Positions 1 to 8,729 of a DNA stretch of 64,000 nucleotides are shown in pieces (positions within the stretch are counted from its first letter, which is position 1; each line of letters starts with the position of its first letter). Source of the stretch: Phaeobacter sp. QD34_24 (GTDB taxonomy: Bacteria > Pseudomonadota > Alphaproteobacteria > Rhodobacterales > Rhodobacteraceae); NCBI RefSeq assembly GCF_028890115.1, contig NZ_JARCJD010000015.1, positions 54,138 through 118,137 of the forward strand. The letters run 5' to 3'. A program made the translations under genes and the position numbers. The notes below the pieces were generated by a model, which worked only from the letters and a program-made list of their open reading frames with translations, was not told where the DNA came from and did not search any database.

Positions 1-154
1 GCGGGTGCCGGAAACGAAACTGCCCGACTAGCCCGGACCGGGCGCCTGATAGAAAAACACTCTGGCTACGTAAATGTGATCCGATTGGTCTTTGCCTGCG
101 TATGCCCTTATTGTTCCACCGCACCAAAAGATGCCAACCGCACAGGACACCGAA

Positions 155-1216
155 ATGCTGGATTCGACCTCGACCGCCAAATGCCCCGTCCACGCCTCTG
201 CCGACCACCCCAAGGTGATGCCGCAGAAGGTGGGGATCCTGCTGGCGAACCTCGGCACGCCGGACGATTACAGCTACTGGCCCATGCGCCGCTACCTAAG
301 CGAGTTCCTGTCGGACAAGCGGGTGATCGACTACCCCGCCTGGAAGTGGCAGCCGCTGCTGCAGCTCATCATCCTGACAAAACGCCCGTTCAGCTCGGGC
401 GAGGCGTATAAATCCATCTGGAACCATGACAAGGGCGAAAGCCCGCTGATGACCATCACCAAGGAGCAGACCGCCAAGATGGCATCGGTGATGGCGGACC
501 GTTACGGCGATCAGGTCATGGTCGATTTCTGCATGCGCTATGGCAACCCCTCCACCAAGTCCAAGGTGCAGGAAATGGTGAAGGCCGGCTGCCAGAAGAT
601 CCTGTTCGTGCCGCTTTATCCGCAATATGCAGGCGCAACCTCGGGCACCGCGAATGACCAGTTCTTCCGTGCCCTGATGGAAGAGACCTGGCAACCCGCC
701 GCCCGCACCATCCCCGCCTATTTCGACGAGCCCGCCTATATCGATGCGCTGGCGCGTTCCGTCGAAGAGGCCTATGCCAAGGCCGAAAAACGCCCGGATA
801 TCCTGGTGGTTTCCTACCACGGGATGCCGAAACGCTATCTGATGCAGGGCGATCCCTACCACTGCCAGTGCCAGAAAACGACGCGCCTCCTGAAGGAGCG
901 CCTGGGCTGGGCGGACACCGAGATCACGACGACCTTCCAGTCGGTCTTTGGACCCGAGGAGTGGCTGAAACCCTATACCGTCGACCACGTCGCGACGCTC
1001 GCCAAGGAAGGCAAGAAGAACATCGCCGTAATCGCCCCAGCCTTTTCTGCCGACTGCATCGAAACGCTGGAAGAGATCAACGAGGAGATCAAGGAAAGCT
1101 TCGAAGAGGCTGGCGGCGAAGACTTCCTCTATATCCCCTGCCTGAACGATGATGATGACCACATCGCGGCACTTGCCGGTGTGATCGAACAGAACTTGAA
1201 AGGCTGGCTGGACTAA
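155..1216 (+). CDS. hemH: Ferrochelatase
   Basis: Inserts Fe2+ into protoporphyrin IX, the last step of protoheme synthesis; membrane-associated or cytosolic. The 353-residue protein has the family's N-terminal LLANLGTPD segment, the SYHGMPKRY motif carrying the metal-channel histidine, and the C-terminal APAFSADCIETLEE segment with the conserved acidic residues. Length is normal for the family. I chose the ATG at 155 because AGGA lies about ten bases upstream; in-frame ATGs at 131 and 92 would add 8 or 21 unconserved residues. It stands alone, 70 bases before the next gene on the same strand. Function is secure; the start is moderately sure. Confidence 0.95.
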   Translation: MLDSTSTAKCPVHASADHPKVMPQKVGILLANLGTPDDYSYWPMRRYLSEFLSDKRVIDYPAWKWQPLLQLIILTKRPFSSGEAYKSIWNHDKGESPLMTITKEQTAKMASVMADRYGDQVMVDFCMRYGNPSTKSKVQEMVKAGCQKILFVPLYPQYAGATSGTANDQFFRALMEETWQPAARTIPAYFDEPAYIDALARSVEEAYAKAEKRPDILVVSYHGMPKRYLMQGDPYHCQCQKTTRLLKERLGWADTEITTTFQSVFGPEEWLKPYTVDHVATLAKEGKKNIAVIAPAFSADCIETLEEINEEIKESFEEAGGEDFLYIPCLNDDDDHIAALAGVIEQNLKGWLD

Positions 1217-1286
1217 CCTCCCCTCCCCGGTCCAAATAGGATCCAAAATCAGGGTTGCCGCCAAAGCGGCGGATCGGGGAGAGTTC

Positions 1287-4200
1287 ATGACCAAAGGACA
1301 TTGGGCAGCCGCCTTGGCGGCGCATTGGGGGATCGAGGCGGAGCTGACGCGCCTTGATGGGGAATACGATCTGAACTTCCTGGCCCGCACAGCGGATGGG
1401 ACCGGCTATATCGTCAAGGCGATGCGTCCGGGCTGCGCGGAACAGCTCGTCGATCTGCAGGTGCAGGCGCTTGATCATATCGCAAGCGTTGCACCGGATC
1501 TGCCCTGCCCCCGTGTGATCCGCAGCGGCAATGGCGCCGCGATGCTGCCCATTGCCGATGAAAGCGGCGCCGAGCGACTGCTCTGGGTGATCAACGAACT
1601 GCCCGGTCGCTGCTATGCCAAGGCCGCGCCCAAAAGCGCTGCCCTGATCCACGAGGTGGGAGAGGTTCTGGGCCGCACGGACAAGGCCCTGGCGGATTTC
1701 CAACACAGCGGTCTTGAACGCGATTTCAAATGGAACCTGATGCAGGCGGGCTGGATTGCCGACGATCTGGACTGCATCACCGAACCTGTTCGCCGCGCCC
1801 TGCTGGATGAGATCAACGCCAGCTTTTCCGATCTGCACCCAGCCCTATCCGTGCTTCCGATGCAGGCGATCCACAATGATGCCAATGACTACAACATCAT
1901 CGTCGCCGGAAGCCTGAGTGAACCGCGCCGGGTCTCGGGCCTGATTGACCTTGGCGATATGTGCCGTGCGCCGCGCATCTGCGATCTGGCGATTGCGGCG
2001 GCCTATATCGTGCTGGATCACCCCGAACCCGAGGCCGCTTTGGCTGCGCTGGTTTCCGGCTATCACGCCGCCTATCCACTGACCCCGGCAGAGGTCGATA
2101 TGATCTGGCCGCTCTTGCGGATGCGGCTGGCGGTTTCGGTGGTGAACTCCACCCTTATGGCGGCCGAGAACCCTGACGATCCTTATGTAACCATCTCGCA
2201 GGCGCCTGCCTGGCGGTTCCTCGAAGGCCATGACCTGAACGCCAAGCTGGTCAACGCCCGCCTGCGCGCCGCCTGTGGTCTTCCGGTGGTCGACGGCGCC
2301 GACCGGGTTCTTGAATGGCTTGATGCCGAACGTGGCAATTTCGCCCCTCTGATGGGCACGGATCTGGCGGATGCCCCCATGGGGTCGCTCTCTGTCGAGA
2401 ATTCCACCTGGCCGCAAAACCCATTCGACATGCCGCTGGAGGAAGCCGCCCGCGTGGGCGAGGAATACGGCAGCGGCATCTGGTTGGGCTATTACAACGA
2501 ACCGCGGCTGATCTACACTGCACCTGCCTTCCGCAAGGGGCGCTGGAAGGCCAGCAACCGGCGCACGGTGCATCTGGGGGTCGATGGCTTTGCGCCTGCG
2601 GGGGAACCGCTTTATGCGCCATTGGCGGGTGAGGTCTTCATCGTCGAGAACCGCGCGCATCATCTGGATTACGGCGGCACCATCATCCTGCGCCATGAAA
2701 CCCCGGCGGGGGATGCCTTCTATACCCTTTACGGCCACCTGGATCCGGAGTGCTGCGACCGGCTGAAACCCGGTGACCACGTGGCCAAGGGTGAAGCCTT
2801 CTGCCGCCTTGGCGATGCCACCCAGAACGGCGGCTGGGCGCCGCATGTGCATTTCCAGCTGGCGATGACCACCGATGGGATCGAGGCCGACTGGCCCGGT
2901 GTGGGGGATCCAGATGAAATGTACCTCTGGCACGCGATCTGCCCCAACCCGGCAGCGCTGATGAACCTGCCCGACGGCAAGACCTGCTATCAGCCAACAG
3001 ATAAAGCGGAAGTCCTGAAAGGGCGCCGCGCGCATTTTGGCGGCAACCTCAGCCTCACCTATTCCGATCCGGTGATGCTGCTGCGCGGCTGGAAGCATCA
3101 TCTATTCGACGAATGGGGCAGGCCGTACCTTGATGCCTATAACAACGTGCCCCACGTCGGCCACGCCCATCCGCGCATTCAGGCGGTGGCGGCGGATCAG
3201 CTGAAGCGGATGAACTCCAACACCCGCTACCTGCACCCCGCGCAGGTCGCCTTTGCCGAAAAGATCCTGTCGAAACTGCCCGCGCCCTTCGAGGTCTGCT
3301 TCTTCGTCAACTCCGGCACCGAGGCGAACGAGCTGGCCCTGCGGCTGGCGCGCGCCCATAGCGGCGCCAAGGGGATGGTGACGCCGGATCATGGCTATCA
3401 CGGCAATACCACCGGCGCGGTTGATATCTCGGCCTATAAGTTCAACGCGCCGGGCGGCGTCGGCCCGTCAGACTGGGTGGAGCTGGTCGAGGTCGCCGAC
3501 GACTATCGCGGCAGCTTCAAACGCGACGACCCGGATCGCGCGCAGAAGTTCGCGGATCTGGTGGACCCGGCGATCAAGCGCCTGCAGGACAAGGGCCACG
3601 GGCTGGCCGGGTTCATCGCCGAAACCTTCCCCTCGGTCGGCGGTCAGATCATCCCGCCCAAGGGATACCTGCCAGCGGTCTATGAAAAGATCCGCGCCGC
3701 CGGTGGCGTCTGCATTGCCGATGAGGTGCAGACCGGTCTGGGGCGCCTTGGCGATTATTACTTCGGCTTTGAACACCAGGGGGCGTTGCCCGATATCGTG
3801 GTCATGGGCAAACCCATTGGCAACGGGCACCCCCTGGGCGTGCTGGTCACCAGTCGCGCCATTGCGGACAGCTTTGCCAAGGGGCCCGAGTTCTTCTCCA
3901 CCTTCGGCGGCTCCACCCTGTCCTGCCGCATCGGCAAGGAGGTGCTGGATATCGTCGATGACGAAGCACTGCAGCAGAACGCCAAGCTGATGGGCGAGCG
4001 CCTGCTGGCCGGTCTGAAAGCACTGGAAGAAAAACATCCCTGCGTCGGGGATGTGCGCGGCATGGGGCTGTTCCTGGGGGTCGAGCTGATCGAGGCAGAT
4101 GGCAGTGAAGCCAGCGCGATCTGTTCCTACGTCAAGAATCGGATGCGCGATCAGCGGATCCTGATCGGCAGCGAAGGCCCAAAGGACAACATCCTGAAGA

Positions 4201-4289
4201 TCCGCCCGCCTCTGACCATCGACGCCGAGGACGTGGAGATGCTTCTTCACAGCCTGGACCTGATTCTGGACGAGGTTGCGCTGTCCTAA
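1287..4289 (+). CDS. Trifunctional fusion: APH-type kinase, M23 peptidase fold, class III aminotransferase/phospho-lyase
   Basis: A 1000-residue protein with three domains. Residues about 20-345 are an aminoglycoside-phosphotransferase/hydroxylysine-kinase fold with catalytic HNDANDYN (H196, D198) and DLGD (D221, D224). Residues about 395-560 are an M23/LysM-type endopeptidase fold with the zinc set intact: HLGVD (H429, D433), YGH (H484) and HVH (H520, H522). Residues about 585-1000 are a class III PLP aminotransferase with NSGTEAN, the DE pair at 812-813 and Schiff-base lysine K842 in MGKPIGNG. Relatives of the two outer domains are hydroxylysine kinase and the phospho-lyases for phosphoethanolamine or phosphohydroxylysine, so a phosphorylate-then-eliminate route on an amino alcohol or hydroxylysine-like substrate is a reasonable inference. 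No signal peptide, so the M23 domain would be cytosolic. Substrate unknown. Confidence 0.85.
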   Translation: MTKGHWAAALAAHWGIEAELTRLDGEYDLNFLARTADGTGYIVKAMRPGCAEQLVDLQVQALDHIASVAPDLPCPRVIRSGNGAAMLPIADESGAERLLWVINELPGRCYAKAAPKSAALIHEVGEVLGRTDKALADFQHSGLERDFKWNLMQAGWIADDLDCITEPVRRALLDEINASFSDLHPALSVLPMQAIHNDANDYNIIVAGSLSEPRRVSGLIDLGDMCRAPRICDLAIAAAYIVLDHPEPEAALAALVSGYHAAYPLTPAEVDMIWPLLRMRLAVSVVNSTLMAAENPDDPYVTISQAPAWRFLEGHDLNAKLVNARLRAACGLPVVDGADRVLEWLDAERGNFAPLMGTDLADAPMGSLSVENSTWPQNPFDMPLEEAARVGEEYGSGIWLGYYNEPRLIYTAPAFRKGRWKASNRRTVHLGVDGFAPAGEPLYAPLAGEVFIVENRAHHLDYGGTIILRHETPAGDAFYTLYGHLDPECCDRLKPGDHVAKGEAFCRLGDATQNGGWAPHVHFQLAMTTDGIEADWPGVGDPDEMYLWHAICPNPAALMNLPDGKTCYQPTDKAEVLKGRRAHFGGNLSLTYSDPVMLLRGWKHHLFDEWGRPYLDAYNNVPHVGHAHPRIQAVAADQLKRMNSNTRYLHPAQVAFAEKILSKLPAPFEVCFFVNSGTEANELALRLARAHSGAKGMVTPDHGYHGNTTGAVDISAYKFNAPGGVGPSDWVELVEVADDYRGSFKRDDPDRAQKFADLVDPAIKRLQDKGHGLAGFIAETFPSVGGQIIPPKGYLPAVYEKIRAAGGVCIADEVQTGLGRLGDYYFGFEHQGALPDIVVMGKPIGNGHPLGVLVTSRAIADSFAKGPEFFSTFGGSTLSCRIGKEVLDIVDDEALQQNAKLMGERLLAGLKALEEKHPCVGDVRGMGLFLGVELIEADGSEASAICSYVKNRMRDQRILIGSEGPKDNILKIRPPLTIDAEDVEMLLHSLDLILDEVALS

Positions 4290-4317
4290 AGGGATCTGCG
4301 CCGGGTAGGGGACAAAT

Positions 4318-4348
4318 AAAAAAGGCGGTGGAAACCCACCGCCTTTTT
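4318..4348. terminator. Bidirectional intrinsic terminator
   Basis: GGCGGTGG (4324-4331) pairs perfectly with CCACCGCC (4336-4343) around an AAAC loop. There is a T run on one side and an A run on the other. It sits between two convergent genes and can serve both. Confidence 0.9.
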
Positions 4349-4366
4349 AAATCTTGTAAGAAGCAA

Positions 4367-4549
4367 TTAGTTGCTTGCGACAGCTGCGCCAACCAGAAGC
4401 AGCAGCAGCAGCGGCAGCAGGACGCCGGAAGACGAGCTTTCGGCCTGCTCAACGATCACCGGTGCTTCGATGACGGGCTCTGCCAGGTTGCCGGCAGAAG
4501 CAGTGGAAGCAGCAGCGGTCAGAGCAGCAGCGATAACGAGTTTTTTCAT
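4367..4549 (-). CDS. Small exported hydrophobic protein, unknown function
   Basis: A 60-residue protein I do not recognise. The start at 4549 follows a strong TGGAGG ribosome site. Residues 1-20 form a typical Sec signal peptide (MKKLVIAAALTAAAS, likely cleaved after ASA). A short acidic linker with four serines follows, then a run of leucine, valine and alanine that looks like a C-terminal membrane anchor, ending in VASN. If the signal is cleaved, the mature protein is about 40 residues, mostly a single membrane segment. It converges with the upstream fusion gene through a shared terminator and has no obvious operon partner. The good ribosome site and signal peptide argue that it is real. 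Confidence 0.7.
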   Translation of the reverse strand: MKKLVIAAALTAAASTASAGNLAEPVIEAPVIVEQAESSSSGVLLPLLLLLLVGAAVASN

Positions 4550-4687
4550 GTTAACCTCCAGAATTCGCGCCAAGCATACCTATGCCCAACGCACCCAAGA
4601 CATATCTCGTATTTTTTTCTAAACAGCTAACCTCTGGGAATGCAAATGCTTGTTTCCACAGGACGCCGCGCAGGTGCAGAAATGTCG

Positions 4688-5302
4688 TCAAATAAGCAAC
4701 ACTTGGGTGCCCACCTTGGTCATTTCGAACAGTTGAGCGATGTGCTCGTTGTAAAGACCGATGCAGCCATTGGACGACTTGCGGCCAATCTTGCGCGTAT
4801 CGTGGGTGCCGTGAATGCGGTAAAACTTCCAGCTCAGGTACAAGGCATGTGAGCCCAGCGGGTTGTCCGGGCCGGGCGGGATGTACTTGGGCCATTCGGG
4901 ATTTCGCTTGAGCATGTTCGGCGTTGGCGCCCAGCTGGGGCCATCGACCTTGCGAATGACCTGGGTACGGCCGCGGCGGGTCAGATCGTCGGACAGGGGT
5001 ACGGAGGAGGGAAACAGCCGATAGACCGATTCATCTTCGGACCAATAGTGCAAAGCGCGGCTGTCGATATCGACGAGAATCGCCCCCTTGCGCAGATTGT
5101 CGAAATAGGGCCGCCAGTCCTTGGCCCGGAAAGAAGAGATATTGCGCTTGACCGGGGGTTCGGGCTCTGGCGGCGGGCGCAGGGGATCATAGGCAACCTC
5201 CTGATCTTCCGCCTTCTCCTCTGCCAGGGCCGGAGACGACAGCAGCGCGGCCGAACCGGCCAGAAATGCGCGCCGGGATGGGTTATCAAACAGATGACTC
5301 AT
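4688..5302 (-). CDS. L,D-transpeptidase family (YkuD) protein, Tat-exported
   Basis: 204 residues with an N-terminal twin-arginine signal (SRRAFLAGSAALLS), so it is exported folded to the periplasm. The C-terminal half is a YkuD fold with the HGTHD histidine and the catalytic SNGCIGL cysteine motif, used to cross-link peptidoglycan peptides 3-3 or to attach proteins to peptidoglycan. Residues about 60-110 contain the strand where substrate-side residues usually lie. It is divergent from the CAP-domain lipoprotein and close to a second YkuD protein, which suggests an envelope-modifying neighbourhood. The precise acceptor and donor cannot be read from sequence. Confidence 0.88.
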   Translation of the reverse strand: MSHLFDNPSRRAFLAGSAALLSSPALAEEKAEDQEVAYDPLRPPPEPEPPVKRNISSFRAKDWRPYFDNLRKGAILVDIDSRALHYWSEDESVYRLFPSSVPLSDDLTRRGRTQVIRKVDGPSWAPTPNMLKRNPEWPKYIPPGPDNPLGSHALYLSWKFYRIHGTHDTRKIGRKSSNGCIGLYNEHIAQLFEMTKVGTQVLLI

Positions 5303-5467
5303 GGAATTCTATCCTGCACAGAACATCAAAACTTGCGCCATAATATGGCTGGAAAGCCTCAGTCGCAAATCAAACCAGCGGATCGGGGCACCGAATGCCG
5401 CGCTCAGGTTTGCACCCATGCCACAGGAGCGCTAAGTGACATGGCACTGTGACTTTGAGCGAGAAGC

Positions 5468-5968
5468 ATGATGACGCGCGTATTTCTGATCCTGGCCGCT
5501 GCCCTAGTGACACTTGCCGCCGCCTGTACTCCGGTCCCGCAAAGCGGAGAAGGCGGAAGTGGACAGATCTACCGCATCCGCAACGCCGACAAGGTGCAGG
5601 TTCGCATGCTCGATTCGATCAATGCCCTGCGGCAGGCCGCCTCTGCCGCGCCGGTCCAGTTGAACGCCCAGTTGAACGCCGCCGCCGCGACACATTCCCG
5701 CGACATGTCCGTGCAGAATCGCCCCTGGCATTTCGGGTCGGATGGATCCTCGCCCCTGGACCGGGTGGCGCGCACGGGATATCCCGGCACGCTTCTGGGA
5801 GAGGCGATTTCAGAAACCTATGAGAACGAGCTGCAGACCCTGACCGCCTGGATGGAAGACCGTGGCACACGGGCGGTGATTCTGGATCCCAAGGCCACCA
5901 ACATGGGCTTTTCCTGGTTCCAGGAGTCCAATGGCAAGCTGTGGTGGACGCTGGTGATGGGCAACTGA
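5468..5968 (+). CDS. CAP-domain (SCP/PR1) lipoprotein
   Basis: 166 residues. The first 20 are a lipoprotein signal ending in the lipobox LAAAC, with Cys20 the probable lipidated residue. The rest matches a small bacterial CAP domain: a helix with ALRQAAS, the H-S-R-D-M segment, a PWHFGSDG strand, LGEAISE and a final KLWWTLVMGN strand. Bacterial CAP proteins are secreted and their activity is mostly unknown. It lies between two YkuD-fold genes, one divergent and one convergent, so a cell-wall role is a reasonable guess. ATGs at 5468 and 5471 cannot be separated. Confidence 0.8.
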   Translation: MMTRVFLILAAALVTLAAACTPVPQSGEGGSGQIYRIRNADKVQVRMLDSINALRQAASAAPVQLNAQLNAAAATHSRDMSVQNRPWHFGSDGSSPLDRVARTGYPGTLLGEAISETYENELQTLTAWMEDRGTRAVILDPKATNMGFSWFQESNGKLWWTLVMGN

Positions 5969-6015
5969 CAGGCCTTCACCCAGACCCCCTACCCCAAGGC
6001 CATGCCGAATAGGCG

Positions 6016-6534
6016 TCAGGGCCGCAAGGAAATCAGCGTGCCGGTCTGCACCATGGCATAGACCTCTTCGATCTCGTGATTCTTCACCGCGATGCATCCC
6101 GCGGTCCAGTCCCTTACCCGTTCGGCCCGCTTGCGGTCCTTGCGGTCGTTTGGCTCTCCGTGAATGAAGATCTCGCCGCCCGGCTTTTTCCCCAGTGACT
6201 GGGCATGGGCCATATCGGCCCTGTTCGGATAAGATATGCCCACCGACAGATGGAAACTGCTGTTGGGATTGCGGCGGTCGATCAGGTAGGTGCCTTCGGG
6301 CGTTTTACCGTCGCCCTCGATCTGCTTTGGGCCTTCCGGGGCAAAACCCAGATCCACCTCATATTCGCGCAGCACCTCTTCATTGTTCAGAAGGTACATC
6401 CTGCGCGCGCCCTTGTTGACCACGATCGAGGTCACTTCCGGCCCATTATAGGTTTTGAACTTGCTGTCGGTCTGACTGCATCCCGCCAAAGCGAAGGTAG
6501 ATGCCGCCCCAAGGCCAAATTGACGCCTGTCCAT
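6016..6534 (-). CDS. L,D-transpeptidase family (YkuD) lipoprotein
   Basis: 172 residues. The N-terminus MDRRQFGLGAASTFALAGC combines a twin-arginine-like start with a lipobox ending at Cys19, so it is probably membrane-anchored on the periplasmic side. The YkuD domain fills the rest. The catalytic region has HGEPND and TAGCIAV, with cysteine in the usual place but TAGC instead of the common S-x-G-C. The upstream strand VVNKGARRMYLLNNEEV is the usual YkuD start. It converges with the CAP lipoprotein 47 bases away. Likely peptidoglycan or lipoprotein cross-linking; partner unknown. Confidence 0.87.
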   Translation of the reverse strand: MDRRQFGLGAASTFALAGCSQTDSKFKTYNGPEVTSIVVNKGARRMYLLNNEEVLREYEVDLGFAPEGPKQIEGDGKTPEGTYLIDRRNPNSSFHLSVGISYPNRADMAHAQSLGKKPGGEIFIHGEPNDRKDRKRAERVRDWTAGCIAVKNHEIEEVYAMVQTGTLISLRP

Positions 6535-6596
6535 GTCCGATTCCGCTCTTATGCCTGCCTGCGTCGAAAATAACCCGATTCACGGCCTTGGCAAAA

Positions 6597-7382
6597 TCAC
6601 TTATTTGCATGCCGGTCTGCGGAGGTTTCCGTCAGCCGCCGTTCGATCGCCTCCAACCGGGACAGCACCTCGTCCCGATAGGCGTCGGTGCGCACGTTGT
6701 CTTCTTCCGCATGGGCATCCTGCATCGAGTTGACAATGAGACCGACCAGAAGGTTCACCACCGCAAAGGTGGTAACCATGATGAAGGGCACGAAGAAGGC
6801 CCAGGCGTAGGGGTAGACCTCCATCACCGGGCGCACGATCCCCATCGACCAGCTTTCCAGCGTCATGATCTGGAACAGGGAATAGGCGCTTTGGCCAAGG
6901 TTGCCGAACCATTCCGGGAAGCTGTCTCCGAACAGTTTCGTCGCCATCACCGCGCCGATGTAGAAGATAATCGCCATCAGAAGGAAGACCGACCCCATCC
7001 CCGGCAGGGCGGTGATAAAGCCTTCGACCACCCGGCGCAGGCGCGGCGCGACCGAAATCACCCGCAAGACCCGCAGGATCCTGAGCGCCCGCAAGACAGA
7101 GACACCCTGCGCCGACGGGATCAGCGCAATGCCGACGATCACGAAATCAAAGATGTTCCAGCCGCTGAGGAAAAACCGATGCCGCGCCACGATCAGCTTG
7201 GCCAGGATCTCGGCCACAAAGATCGACAGGCAGATCTTGTCGATCAGCAGAATCAGCGCACCCACCCGCTCCATGATCGCCGGAGAGGTCTCCATGCCCA
7301 GCGTCACGGCATTGATCAGGATGACCGCCGTGATGAACCGGCTGAAACGAGCGCTGTCGAGGATCTTGCGAAGGGTATCCAT
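6597..7382 (-). CDS. Bacterial voltage-gated sodium channel (NaChBac/NavAb family)
   Basis: A 261-residue, single-domain six-helix cation channel that would work as a homotetramer in the inner membrane. S4 is clear: SVLRALRILRVLRVIS, with arginines at 98, 101, 104 and 107 spaced every three residues. The pore loop holds the selectivity filter TLESWSM at 174-180, identical to that of sodium-selective NavAb-type channels. S6 (about 200-221) is followed by an acidic neck and a short C-terminal coiled coil (DEVLSRLEAIERRL), as in the family. I prefer the ATG at 7382 to the GTG at 7394 because GGAG is then correctly spaced. Single gene; possible roles are motility or pH/sodium homeostasis. Confidence 0.92.
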   Translation of the reverse strand: MDTLRKILDSARFSRFITAVILINAVTLGMETSPAIMERVGALILLIDKICLSIFVAEILAKLIVARHRFFLSGWNIFDFVIVGIALIPSAQGVSVLRALRILRVLRVISVAPRLRRVVEGFITALPGMGSVFLLMAIIFYIGAVMATKLFGDSFPEWFGNLGQSAYSLFQIMTLESWSMGIVRPVMEVYPYAWAFFVPFIMVTTFAVVNLLVGLIVNSMQDAHAEEDNVRTDAYRDEVLSRLEAIERRLTETSADRHANK

Positions 7383-7412
7383 TGCGGTGGTCACTCCACG
7401 TGCATTTGCTAT

Positions 7413-8660
7413 TCAGGAATTGAGGGTGAAGCTGGCGGCCAGCTCCGTATGGGCGGACCAGCGGAACTGATCCACAACCTGCACCCAGTTCAGCCGATAT
7501 CCGGCCTCCACCAGCGCCTTGGCATCGCGCGCAAAGGTCACCGGATTGCAGGACACATAGGCGATCACCGGCGTTCTGGCCTTGGCCAGTTCTGCCACCT
7601 GCGCCTCACCGCCCGCGCGGGGCGGGTCGATCACCGCGGCCTCGAAATGGGCTCCAAAGGGGTTGAGATCTTCCGGCAATAGCGGGTTTCGGAACAGATC
7701 CCGCACCTCGCTGGTGACCTTCTTCAGCCCCTGCGCCCGTCGCCAGCCCGCATCCAGTGCCGCGATCATCTCGCGCTCGCCCTCGACCGCATGCACCTCG
7801 GCCTCCTTGGCAAGCGGCAGCGAAAAGGTGCCACAGCCTGCAAAAAGATCGACGATGCGTTTGGCCCCCTTGGTGATTTCCTGCACAGCCGCCAACAGGG
7901 CTGCCTCGCCATCCCTGGTCGCCTGTAGAAACGATCCCGGCGGCGGGCAGACGCGCGCCATGCCAAAGGCCTGCACCGGGGGCTGTTCCATCGCGACCTG
8001 TTCGTCTTCCCAGGTGAGGCGCGCAACGCCGTTCTGCCCGGCAATGCGCGCCAGCTCCACCCGCAGGGGGCCATCCAGCGGCTTGCCATCGCGCACCATC
8101 ACATCAAGACCCACCTCGGAGGTGGTCAGCGTCACCGACAGGGGCGTCTTGCGGCTGGCCCCGGCAAGGGCAAGCTCCTCGGCCAGGGGGATCGCGCGGA
8201 TCAGCGCAGGATCCAGCAGGTGACAGTCGGGGATCGGGGTGATCACGTCGGATGCGCGGCCATGAAAGCCCGCCATCGCGCCCTTCTTGGTGCGGCGCAC
8301 GGTCAGGGTGGCGCGGCGGCGGCTCTGGGCAGGCGAGGTATGGATGGGGCGGAAGTCGGCCTCCAGCCCCTGCGCCTTCAGCGCGTTTCGAACCACCTCG
8401 ACCTTCCAACCCGCGACGAAGCCATCGCTTGCGTGCTGCAACTGGCAGCCACCGCAGGATTTGTAGTGGCGGCAGGGCGCCTGCACGCGCGCCTCGGACG
8501 GGGTTTCGATACGGATGTCGGTCAGCTGGCTGCCGCTGGCAACACCGCTGATGACCTCACCCGGCAGGGTGCGGGGGGCAAAAAGCGGGCCTTCGGCGAC
8601 CCCGTCCCCCTGCGCACCAAGGCGCAGGATCGTAGCTGTGGTTCTGGCTGCGTCTGTCAT
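7413..8660 (-). CDS. SAM-dependent RNA (uracil-5-)methyltransferase, RlmD/TrmA family with Fe-S motif
   Basis: 415 residues. Starts with a short TRAM-like strand set (ATILRLGAQGDGVAEG), then the four-cysteine iron-sulfur motif typical of RlmC/RlmD proteins (CRHYKSCGGC, then a cysteine in PDCHLL). The SAM-binding FAGCGTFSLPL and catalytic SCNPVTFARD motifs follow. Family members methylate C5 of a uridine in 23S rRNA or tRNA. Which uridine is modified here is not decidable. The ATG at 8660 is chosen over an upstream start at 8702 because the family begins close to the TRAM strand. The gene lies 30 bases upstream of the sodium channel gene on the same strand, so they could be co-transcribed. Confidence 0.88.
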   Translation of the reverse strand: MTDAARTTATILRLGAQGDGVAEGPLFAPRTLPGEVISGVASGSQLTDIRIETPSEARVQAPCRHYKSCGGCQLQHASDGFVAGWKVEVVRNALKAQGLEADFRPIHTSPAQSRRRATLTVRRTKKGAMAGFHGRASDVITPIPDCHLLDPALIRAIPLAEELALAGASRKTPLSVTLTTSEVGLDVMVRDGKPLDGPLRVELARIAGQNGVARLTWEDEQVAMEQPPVQAFGMARVCPPPGSFLQATRDGEAALLAAVQEITKGAKRIVDLFAGCGTFSLPLAKEAEVHAVEGEREMIAALDAGWRRAQGLKKVTSEVRDLFRNPLLPEDLNPFGAHFEAAVIDPPRAGGEAQVAELAKARTPVIAYVSCNPVTFARDAKALVEAGYRLNWVQVVDQFRWSAHTELAASFTLNS

Positions 8661-8729
8661 GGGGCCTAGATAGACTGCGCCTGCCCTTTGCAAAAGGGAC
8701 AAACCACGCGAAACTTTCGCAGGGCCGCA

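Noticed and set aside
1..91. Short GCCCGG-A-CCGGGC palindrome before hemH
   Set aside because: Without a T run or other context it cannot be called a terminator or operator; the upstream gene is outside the window.
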